A stretch of 64,000 bases of DNA from Clusia tigrina (lineage: Eukaryota > Arthropoda > Insecta > Diptera > Clusiidae): contig OV050030.1 of assembly GCA_920105625.2 (NCBI GenBank), positions 165,205,860 through 165,269,859 on the forward strand. Direction: 5' to 3'. Positions 22,800 to 32,729 of the stretch are shown piece by piece (position 1 is the stretch's first letter; each line of letters opens with the position of its first letter). Under the pieces are notes generated by a model. That model was not told the DNA's origin. It ran no database searches and saw only the letters and a program-made list of their open reading frames with translations. The position numbers and the translations under genes were made by a program.

Positions 22800-25325
22800 C
22801 CACAGCTGCGACAGAAGTCGTTATGGCAGTGCTAGTCTTTCAGAATTTTTCCCGGTCAGACACTGTCCCGCGAGCACATTTCTTGTAGTGTTGATGGAGT
22901 TCCTGCTAATATTGAGTAGCTGACTAGTACGCCTTATGTCAGTAGTGCCCCAGGTTTGTCTGGCAACACTACAAGTATGTTCATTTACCCAGGCACTTTT
23001 AGCTGCCTCAAGGTAGTTATGTTTTATGGCCCATTTGACAGTGGTCAGTGGGACACCTACAATAAAAGAGGCAGAGATGTCAGGGAGCAGCGTACCTTTT
23101 TTGGCAAATTCATCGGCCTCGCAGTTTCCCAATATGTCGCTATGTCCAGGCACCCAGGATATGTGAAATCGTGAATTACTGGCGATGAAGTTCAGGGAGG
23201 AGCGGCAATCAAATAAGAGCTTAGAAGTAGTGAATACACCAGCTAGGGACATGATTGCCGCCTGACTGTCCGTGAATATGCGAATATTCACATTCCATAC
23301 TTCATTGCGAATAAGCCACTTGGACGCTTGGAATATTGCCATTACTTCCGGCTGAAATACGCTGCAATGGTCAAGGAGACATAGGAGAGATTGATGCTAA
23401 GTTTTCTGGAGAAAATGCCGCAACCGACTTTTTTCTCCAGTTTGGAGCCATCCGTATATATGTCAATGTCAGTGACTACTAATTTGTTAGACCAGTCTTC
23501 TCTACTAGGAATGTAAGTGTCGAACCCGTGGTTTAGATTAGGTGTAGAGCACGTATAGTCAACGTCCGTCTGTACGGGCGTGTCCTGCATTAGAATATTG
23601 GCATGGCCCAGGTTCAGCCTAGTCCAGCGAGATATGGCATTGAGTCTGGTTGCCGAACATTTTGCTTGTTGCCTGACCAGAAGCTTAGTGGGCAACCAAT
23701 GTAGGATTGCAAATAGAGCTTTGGTGGAGGTGGTACGCAGAGCCCCTCTTATCAGAACCACTGCTTTTCTTCTGACCTTGTCAAGAGGAATTAGGTTCAC
23801 TGCCTTGTCTGTTGCGGGCCACCAAAAGACAGTGCCGTAGAGAAAGTACGGCTCAACCACCGCTGCATAGAGCCAGGACATGATTCGAGGCTGGACGCCC
23901 CATCTTCATCCCAGTCCTCTCTTGCAACAGTACGGAGCACACGCAGTTTTCCGTACCGTCTCCGCCAAATTTGCTTTCCAATCGAGCTTAGGGTCCAGGA
24001 TCAGATCTAGATACTTGACGCTATTGCTTAGGCGAAACGAATTCCCATTAAGTTTGGGTAAGTCAAAACTTGGTATTTTGTGCTTCCTGGTGGAAAGCAT
24101 AGCCTCAGTTTTGGAAGGGTTGACATCTAGGCCAACTTCAAGACACCATTGGGACAAAATACTAAGAGTATAGCTTAGCTTTTCTAAGAGTGTTGAAAGA
24201 TACTTGCCTGAAACAGAGATAGCAATGTCGTTCGCATAAGCTATAGTGTTACAGCCGGTCTGATCTAATCTCCTTAGTAGTGTGTTCACCGTCAGATTCC
24301 AGATGAGGGGTGAGAGCAGACCGCCTTGTGGAGTACCTCTCTTGACAGTCCTTTTAGCAAGCACGTTTCCTATTGAGGAGCTAATGACGCGTGTGTTCAG
24401 TTCGATGTACCTAACCAGGCTGGGGTCCAGGTTTAGGTTTACTAAGGATTTAGTTATGGCGGAGGGACAATTATTGTTGAATGTCCCCTCTATGTCGAGA
24501 AATACTGCAAGAGTATATTCTTTGTTGGCAAGAGGTTTCTCTACTTGCTCAATGAGCACGTGAAGCGCTGTTTCCACAGACTTGCTTTTAGTATAGGCAT
24601 GTACAGATTTTGATAGGCACGTGGAATTAATAGAGCTCCTGATTTGTATATCAAGGACTCTTTCCAGTGTTTTCAAAATAAAAGAGGACACACTAATTGG
24701 TCTATAGTCCTTAGGCTTGGTGTGGGACGCCTTTCCCGCTTTAGGGATGAATACTACTCGAGCTTCTCTCCAGCTTTTGGGAATGTATGCATGTAGGCAT
24801 GCATTATAAATATGCAGTAGCCAAGGCGCAACCGCACTTGCAGTGTGTTGAATATTCGAGGGAATGATGCCGTCAGGCTGGGGTGATTTAAAAGGCTTAA
24901 AGCTGTTGATGGCCCACTGAATATGCGTGTGGGTCATTTGGAAATGGGTTGAGTGACTTAAAGAATGGTTGGTGACAAGAGACCTGCAATCCACAAAGAT
25001 TTCATTCTCCGGAAAGTATGTTTCTATTAGGGAGTCTAGAGTGTCGGTTTCAGAGTCAGTCCAGTTCCGTCCGATCTCTGAATACAATCGAGAGCCCGGA
25101 GGTGGTATTGAGGATCCTCCTGCTTGCCTCGGACGAGCTTTCTATGCTGCCACAGAAGTCTCGCCAAGACGCTCGTTTGAATCTTCTAACCATATACTAG
25201 AGTTCCCTTTGTTTGTTTTTGAAAGGGAGCCAGTCATTTGTAGCTTTGGCTCTGTTAAACAGCTTGCGGCATGCTTTTCGTAGCTCAGCAATTTCCGAAT
25301 TCCTCGAAGGGGGTTTGGGTTTCCC
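22800..25325 (-). pseudogene. LOA-2 ORF2: RT, RNase H, zinc region
   Basis: The largest frame (25087-23906, 393 codons, no stop inside) covers the RT: FKPFKSPQPDGIIP, KPKDYRPISVSSFILKTLER, AVFLDIEGTFNN, RGTPQGGLLSPLIWN and the catalytic region. In this copy the expected YADD reads YAND (about 24230), which removes a metal-binding Asp. After a frameshift, 23881-23342 holds the thumb and the first RNase H motif (IDIYTDGSKL). 23342-22821 holds the rest of RNase H (RIFTDSQAAI, WVPGHSDILGN). A Cys/His stretch (about 22815-22780) follows. Apart from the lost Asp and two shifts it is well preserved. Confidence 0.88.
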
Positions 25326-25794
25326 TGTTGTGAGTTAGAATCAAGCTACCTACGCGTAGTTGACTCACAGTACCGGCTCTTATTAAATTCATTAAGAACG
25401 CACATATTTTTAGGGTGCAAATATTGTAAATGAATAGCGATTATTCATTAATCATGATGTAAACTTTTAGGGTGTCACAGTTCTGCAATCAAGCTGACGA
25501 GGGGCATTTAGAATGCACCGACGACACTTTTACTTGCAGTAGGTCAGTGGGCTTGAGCCACTGACACCAAATAACAATTGCGTAACTGGAACACCAGAAA
25601 AGTGAAGACGTAGACTGTAATGCTTATTTGTAAATAGTATATAAGAACTAGCATTTTAAGAATAAAGGGCCTTGTTGTTTTAAACTTGAAATAGTGCAGT
25701 GCTCATTTAATAAGGTGGTGTAGGTTTTACAGGTTCCCGTGACAGGACATCCCAGAGGACGTCTCTCGCTGACAAGCAGAACAGGACCCCAGCA
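25326..25794 (+). repeat. 5' LTR of Gypsy A2
   Basis: It starts TGTTGTGAGTTAG and ends CCCCAGCA; the 3' LTR ends CCCCAACA, so the last bases differ by one substitution. It contains a TATA box (TATATAAG, 25638-25645), AATAAA (25661-25666), and a perfect 8-bp hairpin stem (25543-25565). Confidence 0.95.
25638..25645 (+). promoter_or_regulatory. TATA box in the A2 5' LTR
   Basis: TATATAAG lies about 16 bp upstream of an AATAAA signal in the same LTR. The spacing implies a short R region or a transcription start close to the polyadenylation signal. The same box recurs in the A1 LTR and the A2 3' LTR. Confidence 0.6.
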
Positions 25795-25797
25795 TTT

Positions 25798-25815
25798 TGG
25801 CGCAGCCGGTAGGAT
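25798..25815 (+). other. Primer-binding site, tRNA-Ser type
   Basis: TGGCGCAGCCGGTAGGAT, three bases after the LTR, is complementary to the 3' end of insect tRNA-Ser (CCA end plus acceptor and T-stem) as I know it. This is where minus-strand cDNA synthesis would start. The same tRNA is used by the 17.6/297-type elements of Drosophila. Confidence 0.8.
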
Positions 25816-25901
25816 CCAACGTCGAGTGCCAGGAAAAGAGCACTCCTACGCGGGAATCCACCAATAGGAAACCATCAGGATAACCATCCCAAAGGAGGGC
25901 G

Positions 25902-25925
25902 ATGGAGGGAACGAAAATGGTGAGT
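25902..25925 (+). promoter_or_regulatory. Candidate leader splice donor of A2
   Basis: A short frame MEGTKM ends exactly at GTGAGT (ATG 25917-25919, donor 25920-25925), a good splice-donor consensus. Gypsy B has AAAATG followed by GTAAGT at the equivalent place (minus strand, about 40389-40381). I see no convincing acceptor before gag, so use of the site is inferred only. Confidence 0.4.
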
Positions 25926-26926
25926 ATGTCTATGGTAGGACATTCTAGTATCTAAGTGAATTTTGTCGACGATTATTCGGTGACCGTGTGGGCGCTTTTG
26001 CGCCGGTCATGCAGAAGAAGCAGCATTGGGGCTGATTAGCCGCTGCGGTTAGGTGATAATAGGTCGATTCGAAAGGAAAATTTTTACTTACGGTCAGGTT
26101 GTATAGGGTTGTTCCACTGAGATTAGGCTCATACTTTTTAATACATTTTGTTTCAGCATTCTCGGGGAATGTGGGACGTGTCTGTTTATTCACGGATTTT
26201 GCGTTATTGAATTGCGAACTTGTGTATACCGGTTGGTTTGGTTCGGAAAGAACGTGCCACGGTATAGGGTTCATACGGTTATGAAAGGGGATTTGTGTTT
26301 GTTTGTCGGTAGGGACATTTATATGATTCAATTTATATTGTTTTAAAATCAAAATAAAGATTGATTTAAATATTTGGCATTTTGAGTTTAGGGTATTAGG
26401 TGAAGAGGTGCAGACAACACGTGTTGTTGCATTAAAGTTTTTTGTAGTTCGGAAACTACGATTTGCGTAGCAATGTTGAAGAAAACATTTAAATGCTATT
26501 ATTATGTGGCGCATACGTTACGGGTTTATTTTTAAATATGGATTCAAATTTCCGGGAATGAATCAAGACACTTTTGCCGGTAAATTAAATTTCGGTTTTT
26601 ACAAATATATGGCCTTTTCCATGGATTTTTGGAGTATTAAAGATGGTGAGAGGAAATCAAGGACTAGCTGTGAGGAAGTCAATGACCAATTTGCATTGAT
26701 GGAAGGACTTAATGGACGCGGGTAGACAGCAGAACTTTGTGATGAAAAACAAGTATAGCAGAATATGTATATAGAATTTACGGTGGAATGTTTTTTTTAA
26801 AAATAAATTTGTATTTATCAATAAGTAAGATGGAATAAAATATTGGGATAAGTTAATAACAAGTTTTAACAACTATTGGATTTTTATTTGTAATTGGGAT
26901 ACGCCATCTGTTCTGGCATTTGGGAT
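25926..26926 (+). other. A2 leader, non-coding
   Basis: About 1 kb between primer site and gag contains no frame with a recognisable product. A 189-codon minus-strand frame (26514-25945) and a plus-strand frame at 26504-26725 overlap it but show no motif and are probably chance. Confidence 0.6.
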
Positions 26927-29193
26927 ATGACGAAGGAAGCACAAGGATTACTGCTGAGGCAGGAGCAAATTTGCGAAACGATTGAAAAGCTGGTCCGTAA
27001 TTTTAAGAAAGACGGCAGTTTACGTAAGGACAACGTGTATTACCGCAAGCGAATAACACAGTTGCAAGATCTGGGGAGAGAGTTCAACAATAATCACGGA
27101 CTGTTGTTGCCTCACGCAGTTGAGTACGGCAAGGCAAAATATTTTGCGGAAAATTAAGCAGACTACATGAATAGTCTGGTCAACGAATGGGCAGATACAT
27201 TTAGTTCTGAATTAGAGGGACTAGGGCAACAAACAGTGAGTTTGGTTTCGCCAGACGAGGAAATAAGGAACAGATTGAAATCAATACAGTCAGAGGTGAA
27301 ACTGTTTACTGGGAAAATAGTTGACCAGTTCGAAGCGAGTACGAGCAGGGAAGAAGCTCAGGAATTGTGGAGGCAGGCGAACGCCGGAGGCGCTGTGTCA
27401 CCACGGCAATCCCAAAAAGAACAGAAGAAAAGTTGTTCAGTTTTCATAAGAAAGCAGAAGACTGGAGAGCACAAAAAGAGTATCTGGAGAAGAAGGTAAA
27501 GGAACTTTCTCAGAGATTGACGGAAACAGAGGAAGCAGCAACGCTGTTGGAGAAGGAGTGTGCAGGATTGAAAAGAGGACGGGCGACCAATAGCAACCCA
27601 CATAGAAAGGAGAGATCAAAATCAGCATCGGCTGGATTTACACAGACAGTATTGACATTGCCTCCTGAAGTTCGCTGGCCGGAGTATTTAACACCAGAAG
27701 GGATAAGCCGCATGGTAAAGCCAAAATTGGTACTTAATGAAGAAAAGCAAGCGGAATTTTTGTTTGGCGCATCTGAAGTCGGTGTCGGGCCTTTTTCTCC
27801 GGGTAGCCCGATAAATAACGAAAATCAGGGATATCCGCCAGAGGAGCCGGAAGCAGTAACAGTGCAGGAAAGTCTCGATACTAGGGACAATATTTCGCCA
27901 GTACGAACAAACGATCGAAGACTAATTAGTTTGAGTCCGTCACTGGCCAATTACCTCTCAGATCCGGGAGAAGTGAATTTGGAAGCTACCAAAGAGATTA
28001 ATAAAGCTAAGGTTTTACCAGCAATTGAGAAAACACAAAGGAATAAAATGGGCATTCTGGAAGTTGCTCATGCGGTGGAGAAGTTGGTGCCCATGTTCTC
28101 AGGAGTCGAGTTGTATGATCTGAGAACTGAGATCCGGCGCTTCAAAGAAGGTTGTGAGCTAGCACAACAGAGTGTTCCGGAAGCGGACGGGGAACACTTA
28201 ATAAAGTGTATTAGGCAAAGAACCACAGGTGATGCGTTTGATTTACTAGCGCATAGCTCAGTAAGCACCCTGCCGGAGTTATACGCACTTTTGGATACGA
28301 CGTATTTAAAACAAAAGTCATACGACTGTCTCGTTCGGGAAATTCAGGAATCAACTCAAACACCGGGGGAGGAATTGAGAGCCTGGGGACGAAGGCTCCA
28401 GTCTCTCGGGAACGCTGCTGAGACGGAAGCCAACAGGCAGTTTCCAGAAAATGTTGCAGCATACAAGGCTCAAGTAGAACGGACTATGATTTCTGTGTTC
28501 AAGGCAGGCCTGATAAATAGGGATTTAGCTAATTATACTCTTACTCTCACGCCGAGGAGTATGGCAGAGTTAGTGGAAGCGGTCTCTTTAGCTGAAGCAG
28601 CAATACAACAGCGAACGACAACAGGTGGAATCTGCTGGACTGATGCTACTGCAGAGGTAGGAATAGTACAGCAGGAAAACAGATGTGGAATTGGTAGATT
28701 GATGGGTCAATTTCCGCAACAAAGAGATCAAGATTTTCCTCCAAGGAAACCCATTTGCTCATTCTGTCATAAGCCCGGGCACACAAGGGATGAATGCGTT
28801 ACACGCAAAAACACGCCCTACTGTATGGAGTGCCAAACTTACGGTCATGAGGCAAGTAGACAGTGCCAAGGAGGCACGGTATGGAATCAGAATAGAAGGC
28901 AGCCAGCTACGAGGCGCCCGGTTCCACCCTTGAGGGACAGCAGGGGTAATTTCAGTAGACCCCGAGTTAATTCAACAGAAGGAATTAACCAAGGAAGAAA
29001 TCCTTTCAAAACTGGGAGTGGTCAGCAGCAATCAAATTGGAATTCCAGGAGTGAACCAAGGATACGCAACACCCAACAGGGGTTGAGATGCTTCTCATGT
29101 GGACAGATGGGACATCGGGCAGCGGAATGCAGGGATAGAAAGTCCCAGCAAAGGAACCAGGGAAACTTCCAGCGGCCCAGTCGAAGCCAATAG
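26927..29193 (+). pseudogene. A2 gag (three CCHC-type knuckle region), one stop and one frameshift
   Basis: Gag forms the particle and binds the RNA. The N-terminal part begins at ATG 26927 (MTKEAQGLLL) and is helical and Lys/Glu-rich. TAA at 27155-27157 interrupts it. It continues in the same frame to about 27400 and then must shift to another frame, which is open from about 27400 to 29193. The C-terminal half holds a capsid-like region (EDLYALL-type helices around 28060-28620), zinc knuckles CSFCHKPGHTRDEC and CMECQTYGHEASRQC, and a third CFSCGQMGHRAAEC at about 29092. Gypsy B has the same organisation (39430-38000). Given almost identical LTRs, the two lesions could also be sequencing or assembly errors. 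Confidence 0.87.
29160..29166 (+). promoter_or_regulatory. Candidate -1 ribosomal frameshift heptamer GGGAAAC
   Basis: Read in the gag frame the heptamer is G GGA AAC, and a -1 slip gives GGG AAA. The pol frame is exactly -1 relative to gag and open across this point, and the gag stop (29191-29193) is 25 bases downstream. This fits X XXY YYZ, the form used in several retroviruses. Slippage would set the Gag to Gag-Pol ratio. A downstream stem or pseudoknot has not been established. Confidence 0.65.
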
Positions 29194-32100
29194 ACTGGAA
29201 AGCCAAAAGAAAGAGAGTAATAATTAGGCCGGAAGTAAGTGGGACTAGTAATGTAGGAACTACAGTCCAGGAGAAGGAGGAGCAAGAGGCTCTCCAATAT
29301 CACGAAGGGTTAGGAAGTGGATACACGTCCATATTGGGAACAAAAGGAGGTTGCTTCGCTATTAGCAGAATAGGTGATGCCTTCATCGAGATACCCTGCG
29401 AGGAAGCAGCGAGTGGAAAGCTAGTGCTATTAGTAGATTCAGGAGCGGACACTAGCCTCGTAAAATCTAGTGTTTTACGGAAGGGGCTAGACATTAATCA
29501 AATGGACTTAAGAACGCTTAACGGAGCGTTTGGAGGGTGCATTAGGACATTGGGGTCGCTCAGAATAGGGCACAGTGGAGTAAAGGGTATGAGTTTTAGA
29601 ATGCACGCAGTGGAAGTCGATAGGAAAGGTATCCCGGCTGATGGGATAATTGGCCGCGATAATCTTTGGGGACGCACCATACTGGATGCCCTCGACAAGC
29701 AGTTATCATTCTATGATAACAATAAGCATAGAATCCTTACTTTTCCATTAATGTCATGGCAGGAAGGAACCGTGAGTAAGGTTAAGAATTGTATGGAGGT
29801 AGTGAATGCAAGGTCAACCAGAGTAGTTACTATGCATGTAAATACGAAACTTAGGACTGTTGTTTTACACAAGCAGCAGCTAGCGGAGGGCGTATATATG
29901 GAGGAAACCATAACGCACGTTGACAAGGGAAAGGTGTACGCTTGCGTACTCAATGCATCGGAAAAGGACTACTTGATGGAGGAGGATTTTAGGCCTAAGT
30001 TCACTAGCTATGATAATTTTAAGGAACCGAATTATAGATCGGTGAATCAGATTAAACAAGTTGATATAAGAGAAAGAATGGAGCGAGTGCTAGAATCACT
30101 GAAGCTAGACCCAAGCGTGAATTCAGAAGAGAAGGCATCAATAGAAGCCATTTGTGCGTCATTCCATGACATATTTTTGCTGGAAGGAGACCAGTTAACA
30201 TATACACCAGAGGTAGAGCATGAAATACCTACTAGAGTGGATCAAGCGCCAATTAACCAGAAGCAATACAGATTGCCGCAAGCTCACAAAGATGAGGTAA
30301 ATAGACAAGTGGAAGGAATGTTAAAGGATAACATTATTTCACCGAATATCTCGCCTTGGAACTCACCAATAATTTTGGTACCAAAGAAGGGAGGTGCGCA
30401 GGGTCAGAAGAAGTGGAGAATGGTCTTCGATTTTAGGAAATTGAACGACGCCACTATCAAGCAGGTGTTCCCGATACCAAGGATAGAAGAGATTCTGGAT
30501 CAATTAGGACACAGTAGATATTTTTCTACACTTGATTTAGCGAGTGGCTACCACCAAGTTCTGGTGGATACCCAAGATAAGCAGAAAACCGCGTTCAGCA
30601 CCGGTTTAGGCCATTATGAGTTCAATAGAATGCCGTTTGGATTAACAGGAGCACCGGCTACCTTCCAACGGCTAATGAACCATGTGCTAACAGGCTTACA
30701 AGGGTTAGATTGTTTTGTGTATCTCGATGATATTGTAATTTATGGGAAGAACTTGCAGCAGCATTCGCAACGCTTGCGCAAGGTGCTCCAGAAGTTGCGA
30801 GAACACAACTTGAAATTGAACTCGGAGAAGTGTCAATTTCTACGAAGAGAGGTGGTTTATTTAGGCCATCGTTGCTCAGAAGCAGGAGCACTGCCTGACC
30901 CGCAGAAGGTGGAATGCGTTAGAAATTTAGCGGTTCCAAGAAACAGAAAAGAAGTGCAAGCATTCCTAGGACTAGTGAACTATTATAGAAAGTTCGTGGA
31001 AGGACTAGCCGGAATTGCGTTGCCAATTAACAAGTTGCTACGAAAAGAGGCAAAGTTCGAATGGACAGAGAGATGTCAGCAAGCATTCGAGAGGCTAAAG
31101 GAAATAATTAGCTCGCCACCAATTTTGGCGTACCCCAACTTTGAGCAAACTTTTTTGTTGACCACTGATGCTAGCAATGAAGCATTAGGGGCGGTATTGT
31201 CACAAGGGGAAGTCGGTAATGACCGACCAATAGCATTCGCAAGCAGGGCGCTCAGCGACACGGAGAAGATATACTCCACAATAGAAAAGGAATTTCTAGC
31301 CATAGTATGGGCTACCAAGAATTTTAGGGCATATCTGCTAGGACGCCCATTCAAGATATACACTGATCACCAGCCGTTGAGAGGCATAGCCAACTTGAAA
31401 GACCAAACGTCTAGGCTAGCCAGGTTCAGACACAAGTTGTCTGAGTATGATTTTGAAATCATATACAAACCTGGGAAAAAGAATCTGAATGCCGATGCAT
31501 TCAGCAGAGTACCGCAGGCTCAGAAAGTATCAGTAGTGCAAACGAGGTCCAAAGCACGGTCAGATAAGGAGAAGGCCGAGAGAATTCAAGGGGATAAAAT
31601 TGATGCAACAGGAAATGTTAGCAATGCGGGTGACGCTGCCAATGAACAAGCATCCAGTAATGTGGAATGGCTGGAGGATATAAAGGATATCCAGGCTGTG
31701 TTAAAGGGTTTCCATGATTCACCTCTGGGTGGACACCAGGGATTCCGGAAAACCCATGACAGAATTAGGAGAGTATACGGATGGAAAGGTATGCTCAAAG
31801 ACATAAAGAAATATGTAAAGAGTTGCCCAAAGTGCCAGGCCAACAAAAGTTCAAGGCTGACAAAGATGCCAATGGTGTTAACTGACACACCTAAACAGCC
31901 ATTTGATAAAGTTCATATGGATATTGTAGGTATTTTACCTGAGACTGTTTCGGGGAATAAATATATTTTGACGTTCCAAGACGATTTCTCAAAGTATATG
32001 GCGTGCGTGGCTATACCCGATGCTGAAGCAAGCACGGTGGCCAAAGCATTCTTTGATGAAATTATTGCACGATACAACATACCTAAGGTTTTGATAACCG

Positions 32101-32729
32101 ACAATGGTTCAAATTTCGTATCAAAACTATTCTCAGAAACATGTAAAATGCTGGGAATTAAGAAGTTGCATATAACACCATATCATCCGCAGGCGAATGG
32201 CTCACTGGAACGTAGTCATCGACCTCTGGCCGAGTACTTGCGCAGTTTCGCCAAGGAAGACGGCTCGAATTGGGATCAATGGTTGACCACTGCAATGCAC
32301 GTACACAACAATACTGTGCATGTATCAACGAAGCAAACTCCATTTAGAACACTCTACGGGTTTGATTTCAACATGCCAGCGAATTTGAAGCGCAAATGTG
32401 CGCCTGTATACAATGCTGATAACCCGAATAAAGTGCAGAAGTATCAGTTACAGCGAGCGCACGAATTGGTTAGAGAAAACCAGGAATGTGCTAAACGAGT
32501 AGCCAGGGAAGCCTATAACAAGGTACTAAACCCAGTAGTTTTTCATGTGGGTGATCAAGTACTAATGAAGAATCAGGCTAGGAGAAACAAATTCTCACCT
32601 GTGTGGATAGGTCCCTATGTAGTAGCAGAGATCAAAAGCCCAGTTACAACGGTCGTAACAATTAAGGGCAAAAATAAAAAGCTACATAATAATTTGTTGA
32701 AATTATTCCACGTTAGACCACACAAATAA
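29163..32729 (+). CDS. A2 Pol: protease, RT, RNase H, integrase (open)
   Basis: The frame is open from the gag overlap to TAA 32727-32729, without a needed ATG, as expected for a frameshift product. Domains in order: protease with LLVDSGADTSL (about 29430); RT with FDFRKLND, TLDLASGYHQ, RMPFGLTGAPATFQRLM and FVYLDDIVIYG (30425-30740), both catalytic Asp present; RNase H with LLTTDASNEALGAVLSQG (about 31155) and TDHQPLRG, then NADAFSR where most relatives read NADALSR; integrase zinc region HDSPLGGHQG...CPKCQ (31713-31837); core with VHMDIVG, ITDNGSNF and LERSHRPL (31910-32215) for the D, D, E triad; C-terminal module FSPVWIGPYVV (about 32600). All catalytic positions look intact. The protein copies element RNA and integrates the DNA, here with a 4-bp duplication. 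Confidence 0.95.
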   Translation, partial: KLPAAQSKPIDWKAKRKRVIIRPEVSGTSNVGTTVQEKEEQEALQYHEGLGSGYTSILGTKGGCFAISRIGDAFIEIPCEEAASGKLVLLVDSGADTSLVKSSVLRKGLDINQMDLRTLNGAFGGCIRTLGSLRIGHSGVKGMSFRMHAVEVDRKGIPADGIIGRDNLWGRTILDALDKQLSFYDNNKHRILTFPLMSWQEGTVSKVKNCMEVVNARSTRVVTMHVNTKLRTVVLHKQQLAEGVYMEETITHVDKGKVYACVLNASEKDYLMEEDFRPKFTSYDNFKEPNYRSVNQIKQVDIRERMERVLESLKLDPSVNSEEKASIEAICASFHDIFLLEGDQLTYTPEVEHEIPTRVDQAPINQKQYRLPQAHKDEVNRQVEGMLKDNIISPNISPWNSPIILVPKKGGAQGQKKWRMVFDFRKLNDATIKQVFPIPRIEEILDQLGHSRYFSTLDLASGYHQVLVDTQDKQKTAFSTGLGHYEFNRMPFGLTGAPATFQRLMNHVLTGLQGLDCFVYLDDIVIYGKNLQQHSQRLRKVLQKLREHNLKLNSEKCQFLRREVVYLGHRCSEAGALPDPQKVECVRNLAVPRNRKEVQAFLGLVNYYRKFVEGLAGIALPINKLLRKEAKFEWTERCQQAFERLKEIISSPPILAYPNFEQTFLLTTDASNEALGAVLSQGEVGNDRPIAFASRALSDTEKIYSTIEKEFLAIVWATKNFRAYLLGRPFKIYTDHQPLRGIANLKDQTSRLARFRHKLSEYDFEIIYKPGKKNLNADAFSRVPQAQKVSVVQTRSKARSDKEKAERIQGDKIDATGNVSNAGDAANEQASSNVEWLEDIKDIQAVLKGFHDSPLGGHQGFRKTHDRIRRVYGWKGMLKDIKKYVKSCPKCQANKSSRLTKMPMVLTDTPKQPFDKVHMDIVGILPETVSGNKYILTFQDDFSKYMACVAIPDAEASTVAKAFFDEIIARYNIPKVLITDNGSNFVSKLFSETCKMLGIKKLHITPYHPQANGSLERSHRPLAEYLRSFAKEDGSNWDQWLTTAMHVHNNTVHVSTKQTPFRTLYGFDFNMPANLKRKCAPVYNADNPNKVQKYQLQRAHELVRENQECAKRVAREAYNKVLNPVVFHVGDQVLMKNQARRNKFSPVWIGPYVVAEIKSPVTTVVTIKGKNKKLHNNLLKLFHVRPHK

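Noticed and set aside
23880..25283. Plus-strand frames of 60-104 codons over LOA-2
   Set aside because: They are complements of the well-supported LOA-2 RT on the minus strand.
25798..25815. tRNA gene at the tRNA-Ser-like sequence (also at 61116-61135 for tRNA-Arg)
   Set aside because: Only 18-20 bases complementary to a tRNA 3' end are present, directly after an LTR; these are primer-binding sites.
25945..26514. 189-codon minus-strand frame in the A2 leader
   Set aside because: No recognisable motif, antisense to the element, and the corresponding B leader has no such frame; left as chance.
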